Origin: Sporosarcina luteola
GTDB taxonomy: Bacteria > Bacillota > Bacilli > Bacillales_A > Planococcaceae
Assembly: GCF_007991495.1 (NCBI RefSeq)
Contig: NZ_BJYL01000004.1
Location: 62,001-126,000, forward strand
Length of the DNA stretch: 64,000 bases
Reading direction: 5' to 3'
The position numbers were made by a program, and so were the translations under genes. Positions 28,677-38,860 of this stretch are shown piece by piece (position 1 is the stretch's first letter; every line of letters starts with the position of its first letter). The notes beneath the pieces are model-generated. The model was not told the origin of the DNA. It was given only the letters and a program-made list of their open reading frames with translations, and searched no databases.

Positions 28677-29532
28677 GCCCTCTCAAGAAAATACCTCTCA
28701 GCTTAGTAAGAAATCCAATTTCTTGTTTGATCTCCGTTCGATCCACTTGTACAAACACATCCGCAATTGCAGCCATCCGTTTTGATACCGGTGCATTCGG
28801 ATAGAGAAGTGAAAATGGTTTTTGAGCTAAAACAGCTTTGTGAACGGTAGGATCCTCTGGCAGAAACCCTAATATGAGTGTTTCTTTATCAAGGAATTTA
28901 CGCATCGCGTATTGCAATCTTGTCGCCGATTCATTACCATCGTCCTGCTTCGTAACCCGATTACTTACGATGTTAAACTTCTTATCAGGGTCCTTCAAAC
29001 AGATAAACTTCATCATGGAATATGCATCTGTAATTGAGGTGGGTTCTGTGGTTGAAATAACAATGACTTCATCCACTGACATGATTAATTCAATTGAACG
29101 CTGTGTTGCTCCTGCCCCCATATCGAATAATATGAAATCATATTCTTTCTGTAAATGTTCAAACGCATCTAGCAATCTTTCAAACATGCTTTCTGACCAT
29201 TCCAGTACTGTATCGAGTCCCGAACCGCCTGAGATGAACGTAAGACCTTCCTCATCGACGTTTATCACATCTTCTAAAGAATTGGATCCCATCAAATAAT
29301 CTCGCAAACTATATTTCGGAGAAACGCCGAGTAGAATATGGATATTCCCCATTCCGATGTCCATATCGATGACGATGACTTTTTTCCCTTTTAAACGGAG
29401 AGAGTGAGCGAAGTTTGTCGAAAAATTCGACTTGCCCACTCCCCCTTTTCCACTTACGATAGCAATTGATTTCGCCAGTTCCCCTTGTGCTTTTAGCATC
29501 TTCATTCTGAGTGCTTCAGCTTGATCACGCAT
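28669..29532 (-). CDS. flhG: MinD-like ATPase FlhG (flagellar number regulator)
   Basis: FlhG controls flagellar number and placement with FlhF. The 287-residue product has the deviant Walker A SIAIVSGKGGVGKSNFSTNF, VIVIDMDIGMGNIHILLG, and a C-terminal region ending in a basic segment. The N-terminal MRDQAEALRMKM corresponds to the FlhF-activating DQAxxLR motif. The ATG at 29532 lies inside the end of flhF; a GTG three codons upstream coincides with the AGGTG ribosome binding site. Confidence 0.95.
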   Translation of the reverse strand: MRDQAEALRMKMLKAQGELAKSIAIVSGKGGVGKSNFSTNFAHSLRLKGKKVIVIDMDIGMGNIHILLGVSPKYSLRDYLMGSNSLEDVINVDEEGLTFISGGSGLDTVLEWSESMFERLLDAFEHLQKEYDFILFDMGAGATQRSIELIMSVDEVIVISTTEPTSITDAYSMMKFICLKDPDKKFNIVSNRVTKQDDGNESATRLQYAMRKFLDKETLILGFLPEDPTVHKAVLAQKPFSLLYPNAPVSKRMAAIADVFVQVDRTEIKQEIGFLTKLRGIFLRGRE

Positions 29533-30637
29533 TATGAGCACCTGCCAATAGGAGATTTAACATCGATTCCAGATTCGCATCATTGATATCTTCGGGAACT
29601 TCCTGACCATCGGTGTAGTAGGCAGTGCCGATGCCATACTGTTTCATCAGATTGAACATTGGACCGATTGAACTTGTTTCATCCACTTTTGTAAATATGA
29701 ATTTTTTAATTGGAAACGAGGTGAATCTTTCCACAATCGTCCTCATATCATCTTCCTTTGACGTAATCGATAATACGAGAAAAGACTCCATATCTAGGGA
29801 AAAGTCGATCAACCGATTTAAATCATCAACAAACTTCATTTCTTTATAATTTCTTCCCGCAGTGTCGATGAACACCAAATCAAAATCAGTCATTTTTTCT
29901 ATCGCTTTTTTAAAGTCATTGCTGTTATAAGCGACTTCTACTGGCGACTGCAACAAATTCGCATATGTCCGCAACTGTTCAATCGCTGCAACTCGATATG
30001 TGTCTGTCGTTATAAAACCAATTTTCTTCTTATTTTCCAATACAGCGCGAGCGGCAATTTTAGCAATTGTCGTCGTCTTTCCAACGCCGGTTGGCCCTAG
30101 CACATTTATATATTTTTTATTGAAAGAAATTCCACCAAACGGCAAACCTGAGAACTCTTTTCTTAAAAAGTCCTTAGCCATTTCTGACTGTTCCTCAGAT
30201 GAAAAATCTCTTTTCTCCTTTTTTATCTGACTTGAAATTTCAGTAGCGATTTGTAAAATCATCTCTTTTGACAATCCGTGAAATTCCAATTTAGAAAGCA
30301 ACGGCTGAAGCTCGTCTGGGAAACCGCCGAGTGAAGCAAACTGCTTCATTTCCTGAAGCATTTCTTTCATTTCTTTCATTTCTTTCTTCAGTTCTGCATC
30401 AGTGTTTTTTTCTGAATAAGAGACAGCCTGCTTTGGCCTAATTGACGCTTCAGTTGGCTTTGTCGCAGGTTCATCAGCTCCCGCCACCACTTCTACCGAT
30501 TTTTTTTGGAATAAACCTAGAAATCCTTTTGATTTAATGACAGAGGAGCTAAGGATGACAGCATCATCCCCGAAATCCGCCCGAACCTTTTTCATTGCCT
30601 CCACCATCGTGTCTGCTGTATATTTTTTCATTTTCAT
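29525..30637 (-). CDS. flhF: SRP-type GTPase FlhF (flagellar placement)
   Basis: FlhF positions flagellar basal bodies. The 370-residue product has a short N-terminal B domain (MKMKKYTADTMVEAMKKVRA), a charged linker with repeated EMKEM units, and the NG GTPase domain: [44 protein letters not shown] and FTKVDETSSIGPMFNLM. The ATG shares bases with the flhA stop (TAATG). Confidence 0.96.
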   Translation of the reverse strand: MKMKKYTADTMVEAMKKVRADFGDDAVILSSSVIKSKGFLGLFQKKSVEVVAGADEPATKPTEASIRPKQAVSYSEKNTDAELKKEMKEMKEMLQEMKQFASLGGFPDELQPLLSKLEFHGLSKEMILQIATEISSQIKKEKRDFSSEEQSEMAKDFLRKEFSGLPFGGISFNKKYINVLGPTGVGKTTTIAKIAARAVLENKKKIGFITTDTYRVAAIEQLRTYANLLQSPVEVAYNSNDFKKAIEKMTDFDLVFIDTAGRNYKEMKFVDDLNRLIDFSLDMESFLVLSITSKEDDMRTIVERFTSFPIKKFIFTKVDETSSIGPMFNLMKQYGIGTAYYTDGQEVPEDINDANLESMLNLLLAGAHNA

Positions 30638-32667
30638 TAAATATCCACCACCCCGACACTTTGGACTTCAATTGAAGCTTCTAGCTCATTGTAAGATAAA
30701 ACCGGTATTTGCGGAAAATATCTCTCCGTAATCTGTCTTAAATACATCCGTATTGCCGGGGAACAGAGGATCACCGGCGATTGATCCAATAAAGCGACTC
30801 TCTCCACTTCTCGGGCAATCGACTCCAATATTTCTTGTGAGTTCGAAGGATCTATAGAGAGATAATTGCCTTGCTCGGTTTGCTGGATGTTATCAGCAAT
30901 CAATTTCTCGATCTTCCCTGATACGGTCAATACTTTAAGTGCGTCGACCCCGGTCGAGTATTGTGAAGTAATCTGCCTTGCAAGGGATTGTCTAACGTAT
31001 TCAGTAAGTAAGTCCACGTCAGAAGTATATTTCGAATAGTCAGCCAGCGTTTCGAAAATGATCGGTAAATTACGGATCGATACATTTTCGTTCAGCAATT
31101 TAGCTAACACTTTCTGGATTTCACCAATCGATAGCGGTGTCGGTGTAAGCTCGTCCACTAATATTGGATACGTCTCCCTTACATGATCGACAAGCTGTTT
31201 TGTTTCCTGACGACCGATCAAATCCGCTGCATTCGCCCGGATTACTTCAGTAAGATGTGTAGAAACGACACTAGGCGGGTCAACGACTGTATACCCCATT
31301 ATTTCTGCATCTTCTTTAACGTCTTCCGTTATCCATTTTGCCGGAAGTCCAAATGAAGGTTCAATCGTATCGATTCCAATTATCGAATCATCGCCACCGG
31401 GACTCATCGCGAGATAATGATCAAGAAGAAGTTCTCCCCTCGCCAACTCATTTCCCTTAATTTTAATTCTGTACTCATTTGGCTGGAGCTGAATATTATC
31501 CCTAATGCGAACGACTGGAATAACGAGTCCAAGTTCAAGAGCAAGCTGTCTCCGGATCATGACGACACGATCTAGCAAATCTCCGCCTTGTTGCGCATCA
31601 ACGAGAGGAATAAGACCGTAGCCGAATTCGAATTCAATCGGATCCACATTTAATAAGTTGACAACATTCTCAGGACTTTTCATCCCTTCTGTTTCAACTT
31701 CCTCTTCCATTTCAAACAATTCCTCAGGGTCTTCTTCCGGCTTCCTGGACATGATGAATGCACCAATTGCCATTGCAGCTGCAACAGGTATTGTGAGTAC
31801 ATCATTGATTGGTGTAAAGAGGCCAAGCAGGAATACGGTAGCTGCCGCCACATAGAGGAGCTTAGGCTGTCCTAATAACTGCTTTGTAATATCCGAACCA
31901 AGATTACCTTCGGATGCCGCGCGCGTTACGACGATACCTGTGGCGGTTGAAATGAGCAATGCGGGAATTTGTGAAACGATGCCATCCCCAACAGTTAGTT
32001 GAGAAAATCTTGTCGCCGCTTCTGCAAACGGCAAGCCCATCTGGACGACACCAATAATCATTCCGACTAACAGGTTGATGATGACGATGATAATCCCAGC
32101 TATGGCATCCCCTTTAACGAATTTTGTTGCTCCGTCCATCGCCCCGTAAAAGTCTGCCTCATTGCTTACTTTTTCACGACGCATCCGAGCTTCAGTTTCT
32201 GAAATCATACCCGCATTCAAGTCAGCATCGATACTCATCTGTTTCCCTGGCATAGCGTCCAAAGTAAATCGTGCTGCTACTTCGGAGACACGTTCAGATC
32301 CTTTTGTAATGACGATAAATTGAATAATGATCAAAATAACGAACACAACGAGCCCGACGACAACATTTCCACCGGTAACGAATGTCCCGAATGTGTCAAC
32401 GACTCCACCTGCATCTCCATTTGAAAGGATCGCCCGTGTAGTCGAAACATTCAAACCAAGACGAAAAAGTGTCAATAAAAGAAGCAAAGAAGGAAAAATG
32501 GAAAATTGCAATGCTTCCTGCATATTCATTGAAGTTAATAAGACCATTAACGCAAGTGTAATATTAATAATGATCAGAAAGCTAAGAAGCCATGTTGGCA
32601 ATGGGATGACGAGCATCGCAACAATCATAATGACCGATGCTAAAACTCCAATATCTTTAAATTGCAT
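30637..32667 (-). CDS. flhA: Flagellar export gate protein FlhA
   Basis: FlhA forms the nonameric export gate ring. The 676-residue product has about eight N-terminal membrane segments, the FHIPEP-type loop signature region (MPGKQMSIDADLNAGMISE), ARRRR-like charged cytoplasmic loop AEARMRREKVS, and a large C-terminal cytoplasmic domain that binds chaperone-substrate complexes. Length and order are standard for Bacillales. It lies between flhB and flhF. Confidence 0.97.
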   Translation of the reverse strand: MQFKDIGVLASVIMIVAMLVIPLPTWLLSFLIIINITLALMVLLTSMNMQEALQFSIFPSLLLLLTLFRLGLNVSTTRAILSNGDAGGVVDTFGTFVTGGNVVVGLVVFVILIIIQFIVITKGSERVSEVAARFTLDAMPGKQMSIDADLNAGMISETEARMRREKVSNEADFYGAMDGATKFVKGDAIAGIIIVIINLLVGMIIGVVQMGLPFAEAATRFSQLTVGDGIVSQIPALLISTATGIVVTRAASEGNLGSDITKQLLGQPKLLYVAAATVFLLGLFTPINDVLTIPVAAAMAIGAFIMSRKPEEDPEELFEMEEEVETEGMKSPENVVNLLNVDPIEFEFGYGLIPLVDAQQGGDLLDRVVMIRRQLALELGLVIPVVRIRDNIQLQPNEYRIKIKGNELARGELLLDHYLAMSPGGDDSIIGIDTIEPSFGLPAKWITEDVKEDAEIMGYTVVDPPSVVSTHLTEVIRANAADLIGRQETKQLVDHVRETYPILVDELTPTPLSIGEIQKVLAKLLNENVSIRNLPIIFETLADYSKYTSDVDLLTEYVRQSLARQITSQYSTGVDALKVLTVSGKIEKLIADNIQQTEQGNYLSIDPSNSQEILESIAREVERVALLDQSPVILCSPAIRMYLRQITERYFPQIPVLSYNELEASIEVQSVGVVDI

Positions 32668-32692
32668 GCCATCCCTACTTTCTCATAATGTA

Positions 32693-33775
32693 CTAAATCT
32701 TTCGTTGTATGCGATAAACATATGCCAATATTTCAGCGACTGTTTTGAAAAACTCATCGGGAATCCGATCGCCGATTTCCACGTCTCCGTACAGCGCTCT
32801 TGCAAGCGGACGATTCTCCACCATGACGATATTATGCTCTTTTGCAATGAGCTTGATCTTCTGTGCAATGAAATCTGCACCTTTTGCAATAACGATCGGT
32901 GCATCCATCTTTTCATCATCGTATTTCAGCGCGATGGCAAAGTGTGTCGGGTTTGTAATGACAACATCGGCCTGGGGCACTTCCTGCATCATTCGCCTCA
33001 TCGCCATCTCCCGTTGACGTTGTTTGATGCGTGATTTAATGATCGGATCCCCTTCTGTATTTTTATATTCATCCTTGATATCCTGTTTGGACATCCGCAG
33101 GTTTTTTTCGTAGTCATACTTCTGATAAAAATAATCCAATACAGAAATAAATAACAACACAAACGAAGCAACAATTCCCATCAATGCGACTAACTGGCCA
33201 ACTGTGACTAGCGTATCGTGTGGGGTTTTAAATGCAAGTCCAAGGACTTTTTCTATGTTCATAACGAGCAATAAGGTCGTTACCGAACCGATAAATGATA
33301 TTTTCAATAATGATTTCAATAATTCAACCAGTGCACGTATGGAAAAAATCCGTTTCAATCCCTTGATTGGATCAATTTTTTTCAAGTCGAACTTCAATGT
33401 TTCTGAAGTAAATAGCAATCCGAACTGTGCAAGGTTTCCTGTTATTGCGGCAATAACTGCCACCACCATAATTGGCAGAAGAATGAATGCCATTTGTATA
33501 ACCATATCTTTGTAAATGATCATCGTCTGGTCAATATCTAGCGATTTAATCGGAATAAACTCTGTAAACGTATGAGAGAAAAAAACAAAAAAACGATCAC
33601 GCATGAAACCTGCTGCAAAAAAAAGAAACAGGAATACAAAAAGAAGGACAATTGCAGTTGTTACATCCTGGCTCTTTAACACTTGCCCCTTCTTGCGGGA
33701 ATCTTGTCGTTTCTTCGGAGTGGCCTTTTCTGTCTTTTCACCTGCAAAAAACTGCAAATCCAATCGAATCAACAT
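32693..33775 (-). CDS. flhB: Flagellar export protein and substrate-specificity switch FlhB
   Basis: FlhB switches export from rod/hook to filament substrates after autocleavage. The 360-residue product has four membrane segments and a cytoplasmic C domain with the autocleavage motif in VVITNPTHFAIALKYDD, then APIVIAKGADFIAQKIK and NRPLARALY. The N-terminal basic region KTEKATPKKRQDSRKKGQVL is also typical. It starts 2 bases from the fliR stop. Confidence 0.97.
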   Translation of the reverse strand: MLIRLDLQFFAGEKTEKATPKKRQDSRKKGQVLKSQDVTTAIVLLFVFLFLFFAAGFMRDRFFVFFSHTFTEFIPIKSLDIDQTMIIYKDMVIQMAFILLPIMVVAVIAAITGNLAQFGLLFTSETLKFDLKKIDPIKGLKRIFSIRALVELLKSLLKISFIGSVTTLLLVMNIEKVLGLAFKTPHDTLVTVGQLVALMGIVASFVLLFISVLDYFYQKYDYEKNLRMSKQDIKDEYKNTEGDPIIKSRIKQRQREMAMRRMMQEVPQADVVITNPTHFAIALKYDDEKMDAPIVIAKGADFIAQKIKLIAKEHNIVMVENRPLARALYGDVEIGDRIPDEFFKTVAEILAYVYRIQRKI

Positions 33776-33776
33776 A

Positions 33777-34553
33777 TTACCCGCCTCCCAAGATGAGCAT
33801 CAAATCCCTCATCGCGGTAATCATCACTTCAAATAATTTACGCATCATCGCAATCAATACAGTGAACATCGTTACGAGTACGAGAAAACTGACACCGATC
33901 TTTATCGGAAACCCAACAACGAAAATATTTAATTGCGGGACCGTTCTCGCCGTTATTCCAAGCGCCAAATCGACTAAAAAAAGAGTGGCGACGATAGGAA
34001 TTGACATTTGAAAAGCAATCGCGAATGTCATTGTAAATGTTCTTGTGACAAATTCGATAAGCCTTTCTTCACCAAAATGAGGCCATAACAGATCAATCGG
34101 TATAAACGAATAGCTGTAAAATATTCCATCCAGCAACATATGATGGGCGTTTAACGTCAACAAAAGCAACATAGCGAGCACATTGAAAAATTGTCCGAGT
34201 AATGGTGATTGCGCTCCTGTTTGCGGATCGATTACATTCGCAATGGCAAAACCCATCTGAAAATCAATAAATCCACCTGCGATTTGTATCGCTGACATGA
34301 TAATATAGGCGATTATCCCAATAAACAGGCCAGTCGTAGCCTCCTTGATAACAAGGAGCAAATATGTACCATCAATTTCAAGAGTGGGTGCATCAATCGT
34401 ATAAACCATCATCCAAGATAATAATGCAGCAAAAATGATCCTTTGAGTGGCAGGAATTGCTCTGTAAGAGAACAACGGAACCGTAATGATAAATGCGGTC
34501 ACCCTTGTCAAAATTAATAAATAAACAGCTAACGAAGGTATCAGATCTTCCAT
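33777..34553 (-). CDS. fliR: Flagellar export protein FliR
   Basis: FliR forms, with FliP and FliQ, the core of the export gate. The 258-residue product has about six hydrophobic segments and the family's FIDFQMGFAIANVIDPQTGA block. It lies between fliQ and flhB in the standard order. Confidence 0.96.
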   Translation of the reverse strand: MEDLIPSLAVYLLILTRVTAFIITVPLFSYRAIPATQRIIFAALLSWMMVYTIDAPTLEIDGTYLLLVIKEATTGLFIGIIAYIIMSAIQIAGGFIDFQMGFAIANVIDPQTGAQSPLLGQFFNVLAMLLLLTLNAHHMLLDGIFYSYSFIPIDLLWPHFGEERLIEFVTRTFTMTFAIAFQMSIPIVATLFLVDLALGITARTVPQLNIFVVGFPIKIGVSFLVLVTMFTVLIAMMRKLFEVMITAMRDLMLILGGG

Positions 34554-34557
34554 ACAT

Positions 34558-34827
34558 TCACCCTATATACCGGGTAAGGTTATCGAAGATATCTGCCGCA
34601 AACGCGGTGACTTTTGATAACATCCACGGTCCAAAAAAGACGATTGCGACGAGGACAGCAACAATTTTCGGTACAAACGCCAGCGTTTGTTCTTGGATCT
34701 GTGTTGTAGCCTGAAAAATACTAACTATCAAACCTGTCGCTAATGCTACGATCAAAAGCGGACCGGAGGCTAACAAGATGACCCATATCGCGCGTTCAGC
34801 TATCGCTATGACCAATTCGCCTGTCAT
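34558..34827 (-). CDS. fliQ: Flagellar export protein FliQ
   Basis: An 89-residue protein with two membrane helices, of the FliQ/SctS family of export gate subunits. VSIFQATTQIQEQTLAFVPK between the helices is the family signature. It precedes fliR with a gap of only 4 bases. Confidence 0.96.
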   Translation of the reverse strand: MTGELVIAIAERAIWVILLASGPLLIVALATGLIVSIFQATTQIQEQTLAFVPKIVAVLVAIVFFGPWMLSKVTAFAADIFDNLTRYIG

Positions 34828-34888
34828 TCAAAACCACTCCTATATTGTAAAATGCCAGTGCCAATAGGGTTATATCAGTTATAAGCCG

Positions 34889-35554
34889 CTAAAAGCTTTG
34901 CAATAACGATTTAATGATGAGGTACCATCCATCTACAAGGACGAACAGCAATATTTTAAATGGTAATGAAATCATGACGGGCGGCAACATCATCATCCCC
35001 ATTGACATGAGGACACTTGCAACAATCATATCGATCACAAGAAACGGAATGAATATCATGAAACCCATCTGGAAAGCTGTCTTCATTTCACTTAATGCAA
35101 AGGCAGGAACTAACATTGTCAATGGGATTTCTTCCAATGTTTCAGGTCTATCTGCCTTGTTATAACGTAAAAATAGTTCAAGATCCTTTTGCCGTGTATG
35201 TTTACTCATGAATTCCTTGAATGGGATGCTTGCCTGATCGTACGCCTCTTCAAGTGATATTTCTTCAGCAAATAACGGTGTCAACGCCTCTTCATTCACC
35301 TGTTGAAATGTTGGGGCCATTATAAAGAACGTGAGAAATAGGGCAAGACCAACAATGACTTGGTTCGGCGGCATCTGTTGGGTTGCAAGGGCAGTTCTGA
35401 CGAAAGAAAGAACAATAACGATCCTGGCGAACGAAGTCATCAGAATAAGTATTGCGGGCGCTAGCGAAAGAACGGTGAGAAGTAGCAGCATCTTGATGGA
35501 TGTCGACACGTTGGACGGGTCACTATCCGAAAAAAACTGGACAAAATCATTCAT
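34889..35554 (-). CDS. fliP: Flagellar export protein FliP
   Basis: FliP is the core pore subunit of the export gate. The 221-residue product has MLLLLTVLSLAPAILILMTS, the FliP signature SFARIVIVLSFVRTALATQQ, then MPPNQVIVGLALFLTFFIMAP and GFMIFIPFLVIDMIVASVLM. Unlike Gram-negative FliP there is no obvious cleaved signal peptide. It overlaps the end of fliO by 8 bases. Confidence 0.97.
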   Translation of the reverse strand: MNDFVQFFSDSDPSNVSTSIKMLLLLTVLSLAPAILILMTSFARIVIVLSFVRTALATQQMPPNQVIVGLALFLTFFIMAPTFQQVNEEALTPLFAEEISLEEAYDQASIPFKEFMSKHTRQKDLELFLRYNKADRPETLEEIPLTMLVPAFALSEMKTAFQMGFMIFIPFLVIDMIVASVLMSMGMMMLPPVMISLPFKILLFVLVDGWYLIIKSLLQSF

Positions 35555-36245
35555 CGTTTCTGCTCTCCTTTTCTTCCAATCTGTTCAAATGTTTTTTCCG
35601 TTCAGCTTTTAATTCATCGAGTCTGGAAGTGAAGATTTTCCCAAAATCCGAAGATTGATCATCACTATCATTTGAAGTAGTCCCTTTCTTAGTTGGTAAC
35701 ATCGTTAGTACTTTATTCACTATCCCGGGCGGTGATTGAAGTTCATCATCTTCGAAATAACTTTCCAGGTTTTGTATTTCTTCTGGATCCGTTATTTCTT
35801 TCAACAACCTCACTTCTTCACCTACGCCGATAAGGTAATAGGATTCCCCGATAACAACTAATTGAATTGATTTATGTTGTCCGAGAGAAAGGCCACCAAT
35901 GTTTTTCATAAGCCGGTGCTGATCAAACATACGATTCTTTCTGTTAATGAACTTCAACAAAGCAAATAGAAGCCCAACAACAAATAAGAGCGCAAAAATA
36001 GTTTTTACATAATCCCACCATGACAAACCGACAGCTGCCCCGTCTTGCGAGCGGTCGGCAGCTGGTTTGTCTTCTTCGATCACATTTGTATCAGTTGAGT
36101 CACTGTCGTTACCTGGTTCAATCCAATCAATTACTGATTTATTCGAACCATCATTATCCGCATAAATTTCCATTGGAAATACACCAAATAGAAAGACCGC
36201 TAGTAAGACAGGCAAGGAATACTTTAGATTGACTGATAACTTCAT
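35547..36245 (-). CDS. fliZ: Flagellar biosynthesis protein FliO/FliZ
   Basis: A 232-residue membrane protein with an N-terminal signal-like hydrophobic segment (SLPVLLAVFLFGVFPMEIYA), an acidic extracytoplasmic linker, a membrane helix (TIFALLFVVGLLFALLKFIN) and a cytoplasmic SRP-like region with HRLMKNIGGLSLGQHKSIQL. This is the FliO family; the B. subtilis gene at this site is called fliZ. FliO helps assemble the FliP complex. The C-terminal tail is longer and charged. Confidence 0.92.
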   Translation of the reverse strand: MKLSVNLKYSLPVLLAVFLFGVFPMEIYADNDGSNKSVIDWIEPGNDSDSTDTNVIEEDKPAADRSQDGAAVGLSWWDYVKTIFALLFVVGLLFALLKFINRKNRMFDQHRLMKNIGGLSLGQHKSIQLVVIGESYYLIGVGEEVRLLKEITDPEEIQNLESYFEDDELQSPPGIVNKVLTMLPTKKGTTSNDSDDQSSDFGKIFTSRLDELKAERKKHLNRLEEKESRNDE

Positions 36246-36248
36246 AAC

Positions 36249-36611
36249 TCAACCTAAAGCTTTTTGGATTGCTTCAACAACGCGGTCAGCTTGGAACGGC
36301 TTTACAATGAAATCCTTTGCTCCAGCCTGAATTGCGTCAATAACCATTGCTTGTTGTCCCATCGCAGAACACATAATGATTGTAGCTGAAGGATCCTTTT
36401 CTTTAATTGCTTTCAATGCTGCAATTCCATCCATTTCAGGCATTGTAATATCCATTGTTACAAGATCCGGTTTTAATTCAATATACTTTTCCACAGCTTG
36501 AGCGCCGTCAGCGGCTTCCCCGACAACCTCAAAGTTGTTCTTTGTCAAAATATCCTTGATCATCATTCGCATGAAAGCTGCGTCGTCCACTATTAAAATA
36601 CGATTACCCAT
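36249..36611 (-). CDS. cheY: Chemotaxis response regulator CheY
   Basis: CheY, phosphorylated by CheA, binds the flagellar switch to set rotation. The 120-residue single receiver domain has ILIVDDAAFMRMMIKDIL, Asp54 in LVTMDITMPEMDG and the conserved Lys in FIVKPFQADRVVEAIQ. It lies between fliY and fliO as in B. subtilis. Confidence 0.96.
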   Translation of the reverse strand: MGNRILIVDDAAFMRMMIKDILTKNNFEVVGEAADGAQAVEKYIELKPDLVTMDITMPEMDGIAALKAIKEKDPSATIIMCSAMGQQAMVIDAIQAGAKDFIVKPFQADRVVEAIQKALG

Positions 36612-36630
36612 TCTCTTGACCTCCCAAGTT

Positions 36631-37839
36631 CTATCTTAAATTATTTAATCTTTCTGTCTGGCTTAAAATATCTGTAATCCGCACACCAAAGTTCTCATCG
36701 ATGACAACCACTTCACCTTTGGCAATATGTCGATTATTGACTAGAATATCGACCGGTTCACCCGCCAACTTATCCAATTCTATGATGGAACCACTGGACA
36801 TTTCAAGGATTTCTTTTACTGATCTTTTTGTCCGCCCCAGTTCAACTGTTACTTGCAGGGGAATATCCAATAACATATTAAGGTTATTGGACTCTGCTTG
36901 ATTGAGAGATGGACTTTCAAAGCTTGCAAACTGAGCTTGTTGCACATGTACCGGTGGTTGTTGCTGCCTTGGAGGCGCTTGCTGTACCTGAGATTCATAA
37001 TACGTTTGTCCGGTATTTTGTGAAGCTGTCTGATCACTACCAAAACCTAGCGGATCTTGCGTTGCATACTCCTGCAGCTCGGGAGCGGTCGGTGTTGGTT
37101 TGACTGGTGCAGGAGCTTCCATTGTTACAGCCGCTTCCTCTTCTGCACCCATTCCCATAAGCGATGCAACTAAGTTTTTACCAAAATCCAAAGGGAATAG
37201 CTGCATAATATTGGAGTCAATCAATTCTCCGACCTTTAGTTCAAAAGAAACTTTGATCATTGGTTCATCTGGAAGCTGTTCAACGCCCTCATCACTCTGA
37301 ATATCCATTAAATTAATGGACGGAGGGGAAATATCGACTTTCTTGTTGAACACGGTAGACATGGAAGTCGCTGCGGAACCCATCATTTGATTCATCGCTT
37401 CCTGTACAGCACTTAGATGGATTTCATTCAATTCTTCATTTGGCGTTAAGCCATCGCCGCCAAGCATTAGATCGGCAATAATTGCCGCGTCACTTTGTTT
37501 GATAACGAGTAAGTTCGTTCCATTCAAACCTTCTGTATATTCGACTTGAATTGCAACATACGGATGTATGAATTCTGTCTCAAGCGTGCTTTGATCAACT
37601 ACAGTGATTGATGGCGTTGTTATTTCTACTTTCTGGCCAAGTAATGAAGAGAGGGCTGTTGCAGAGCTGCCGAATGAAATATTACCGACTTCACCTAAAG
37701 CGTCCTTCTCCATTTCACTTAATTCATTCTCAAATTCCTTGTTATCAGAGGACGGCGTCTCAGCTGTTTCCGATTGAATCGGCTCTCCACGTAGCAACGC
37801 TTCGATTTCTTCCTGAGATAGAACATTATCACTCATCAT
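36631..37839 (-). CDS. fliY: Flagellar switch protein / CheY-P phosphatase FliY
   Basis: FliY replaces FliN in Bacillus-type C-rings and hydrolyses CheY-P. Beginning near MMSDNVLSQEEIEALLRGEP, the product has a CheY-binding N terminus, two CheC-like phosphatase helices (DALGEVGNISFGSSATALSS and SAVQEAMNQMMGSAATSMST), a Gln/Pro-rich linker and a C-terminal FliN domain (LNMLLDIPLQVTVELGRTKR). GGAGGGG abuts the first possible ATG at 37845, so a start at 37839 or 37836 is more likely. It overlaps the end of fliM. Confidence 0.95.
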   Translation of the reverse strand: MMSDNVLSQEEIEALLRGEPIQSETAETPSSDNKEFENELSEMEKDALGEVGNISFGSSATALSSLLGQKVEITTPSITVVDQSTLETEFIHPYVAIQVEYTEGLNGTNLLVIKQSDAAIIADLMLGGDGLTPNEELNEIHLSAVQEAMNQMMGSAATSMSTVFNKKVDISPPSINLMDIQSDEGVEQLPDEPMIKVSFELKVGELIDSNIMQLFPLDFGKNLVASLMGMGAEEEAAVTMEAPAPVKPTPTAPELQEYATQDPLGFGSDQTASQNTGQTYYESQVQQAPPRQQQPPVHVQQAQFASFESPSLNQAESNNLNMLLDIPLQVTVELGRTKRSVKEILEMSSGSIIELDKLAGEPVDILVNNRHIAKGEVVVIDENFGVRITDILSQTERLNNLR

Positions 37840-38827
37840 CTTCATCCCCTCCGTTCAAAATATCAATAATTTGTACAGCCATTCTATTACGCAAATGACC
37901 TGGCTGGGCCGTGAATTTCGGTATATCTCCCACTTTGACTAGCAATGGGTCGTCGATTTTCCTATCTAGGGATATGACATCACCTACTTGAAGATATAGG
38001 AAATCCTCAATAGACATTGCACCATGTCCAAGTTCAGTAGTAATTGGCAAAGTCGCTTTTTTCAAACGTTTTTCCAAAATAACGCTTTGTTCAGGAGTCG
38101 GTTCTTTCTTATTTGTCTGCATCCAATACCGTACAGACAAATTAGGTACTATCGGTTCAAGAACAACATGGGGAATACAAATATTAATCATTCCGCTTGA
38201 TTCACCAATGACGATATTGAATGAAATGACGACAACTGTTTCATTCGGAGAAATCATTTGCAAAAATTGCGGATTGACTTCCACTTCAGATAAAAACGGA
38301 TCAATCTCAATAATTCCTGACCATGCTTCACGTAAATTATCGAAAGATCGTTCAAATAGATTCGTTAATATTTTTGTTTCAATTTCAGTCATATTGTCCA
38401 CTTTTCCAGGTCCATCACCAACGCCGCCCATCAATCGATCAAGCATGGAGTAAGCAACATTCGGATTGACTTCCATGATGATATTTCCTTCAAGTGGAGG
38501 AACTTCAAAAATATTAAGCAATGTCATATTCGGAATGGATCGGAGAAATTCCTCAAAAGGGATTTGATCAACCGAAGCAACATTTATCTGGACGTATGTG
38601 CGCAATTGCGCGGAGAAGTAAGTCGTTAGTAATCTTGCAAAGTTTTCATGGATTCTTGTTAAACTTCGAATCTGGTCTTTTGAAAAACGGAGGGCTCGTT
38701 TAAAATCATATACCTTGACCTTCCGGGTTTCGTCTTCCTTCTTCATCTCTTCTGCTGACATTTCACCTGTCGATAATGCAGATAACAGAGCATCAATTTC
38801 ATGTTGTGATAAAATATCTCCCGGCAT
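37829..38827 (-). CDS. fliM: Flagellar motor switch protein FliM
   Basis: FliM is the C-ring protein that binds CheY-P. The 332-residue product has the N-terminal CheY-P-binding peptide LSQHEIDALLSAL, the middle domain with MEVNPNVAYSMLDRLMGG, and a C-terminal FliN-like domain with LGHGAMSIEDFLYLQVGDVI. Length is standard. It precedes fliY and overlaps its start. Confidence 0.97.
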   Translation of the reverse strand: MPGDILSQHEIDALLSALSTGEMSAEEMKKEDETRKVKVYDFKRALRFSKDQIRSLTRIHENFARLLTTYFSAQLRTYVQINVASVDQIPFEEFLRSIPNMTLLNIFEVPPLEGNIIMEVNPNVAYSMLDRLMGGVGDGPGKVDNMTEIETKILTNLFERSFDNLREAWSGIIEIDPFLSEVEVNPQFLQMISPNETVVVISFNIVIGESSGMINICIPHVVLEPIVPNLSVRYWMQTNKKEPTPEQSVILEKRLKKATLPITTELGHGAMSIEDFLYLQVGDVISLDRKIDDPLLVKVGDIPKFTAQPGHLRNRMAVQIIDILNGGDEDDE

Positions 38828-38860
38828 AAGGCACCTCCCCGTATTGTATAGGTACTTTCA

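Noticed and set aside
32327-33034. 235-codon plus-strand open frame opposite flhB/flhA
   Set aside because: It lies antisense to two clear genes and spans their junction, with no recognisable protein motif.
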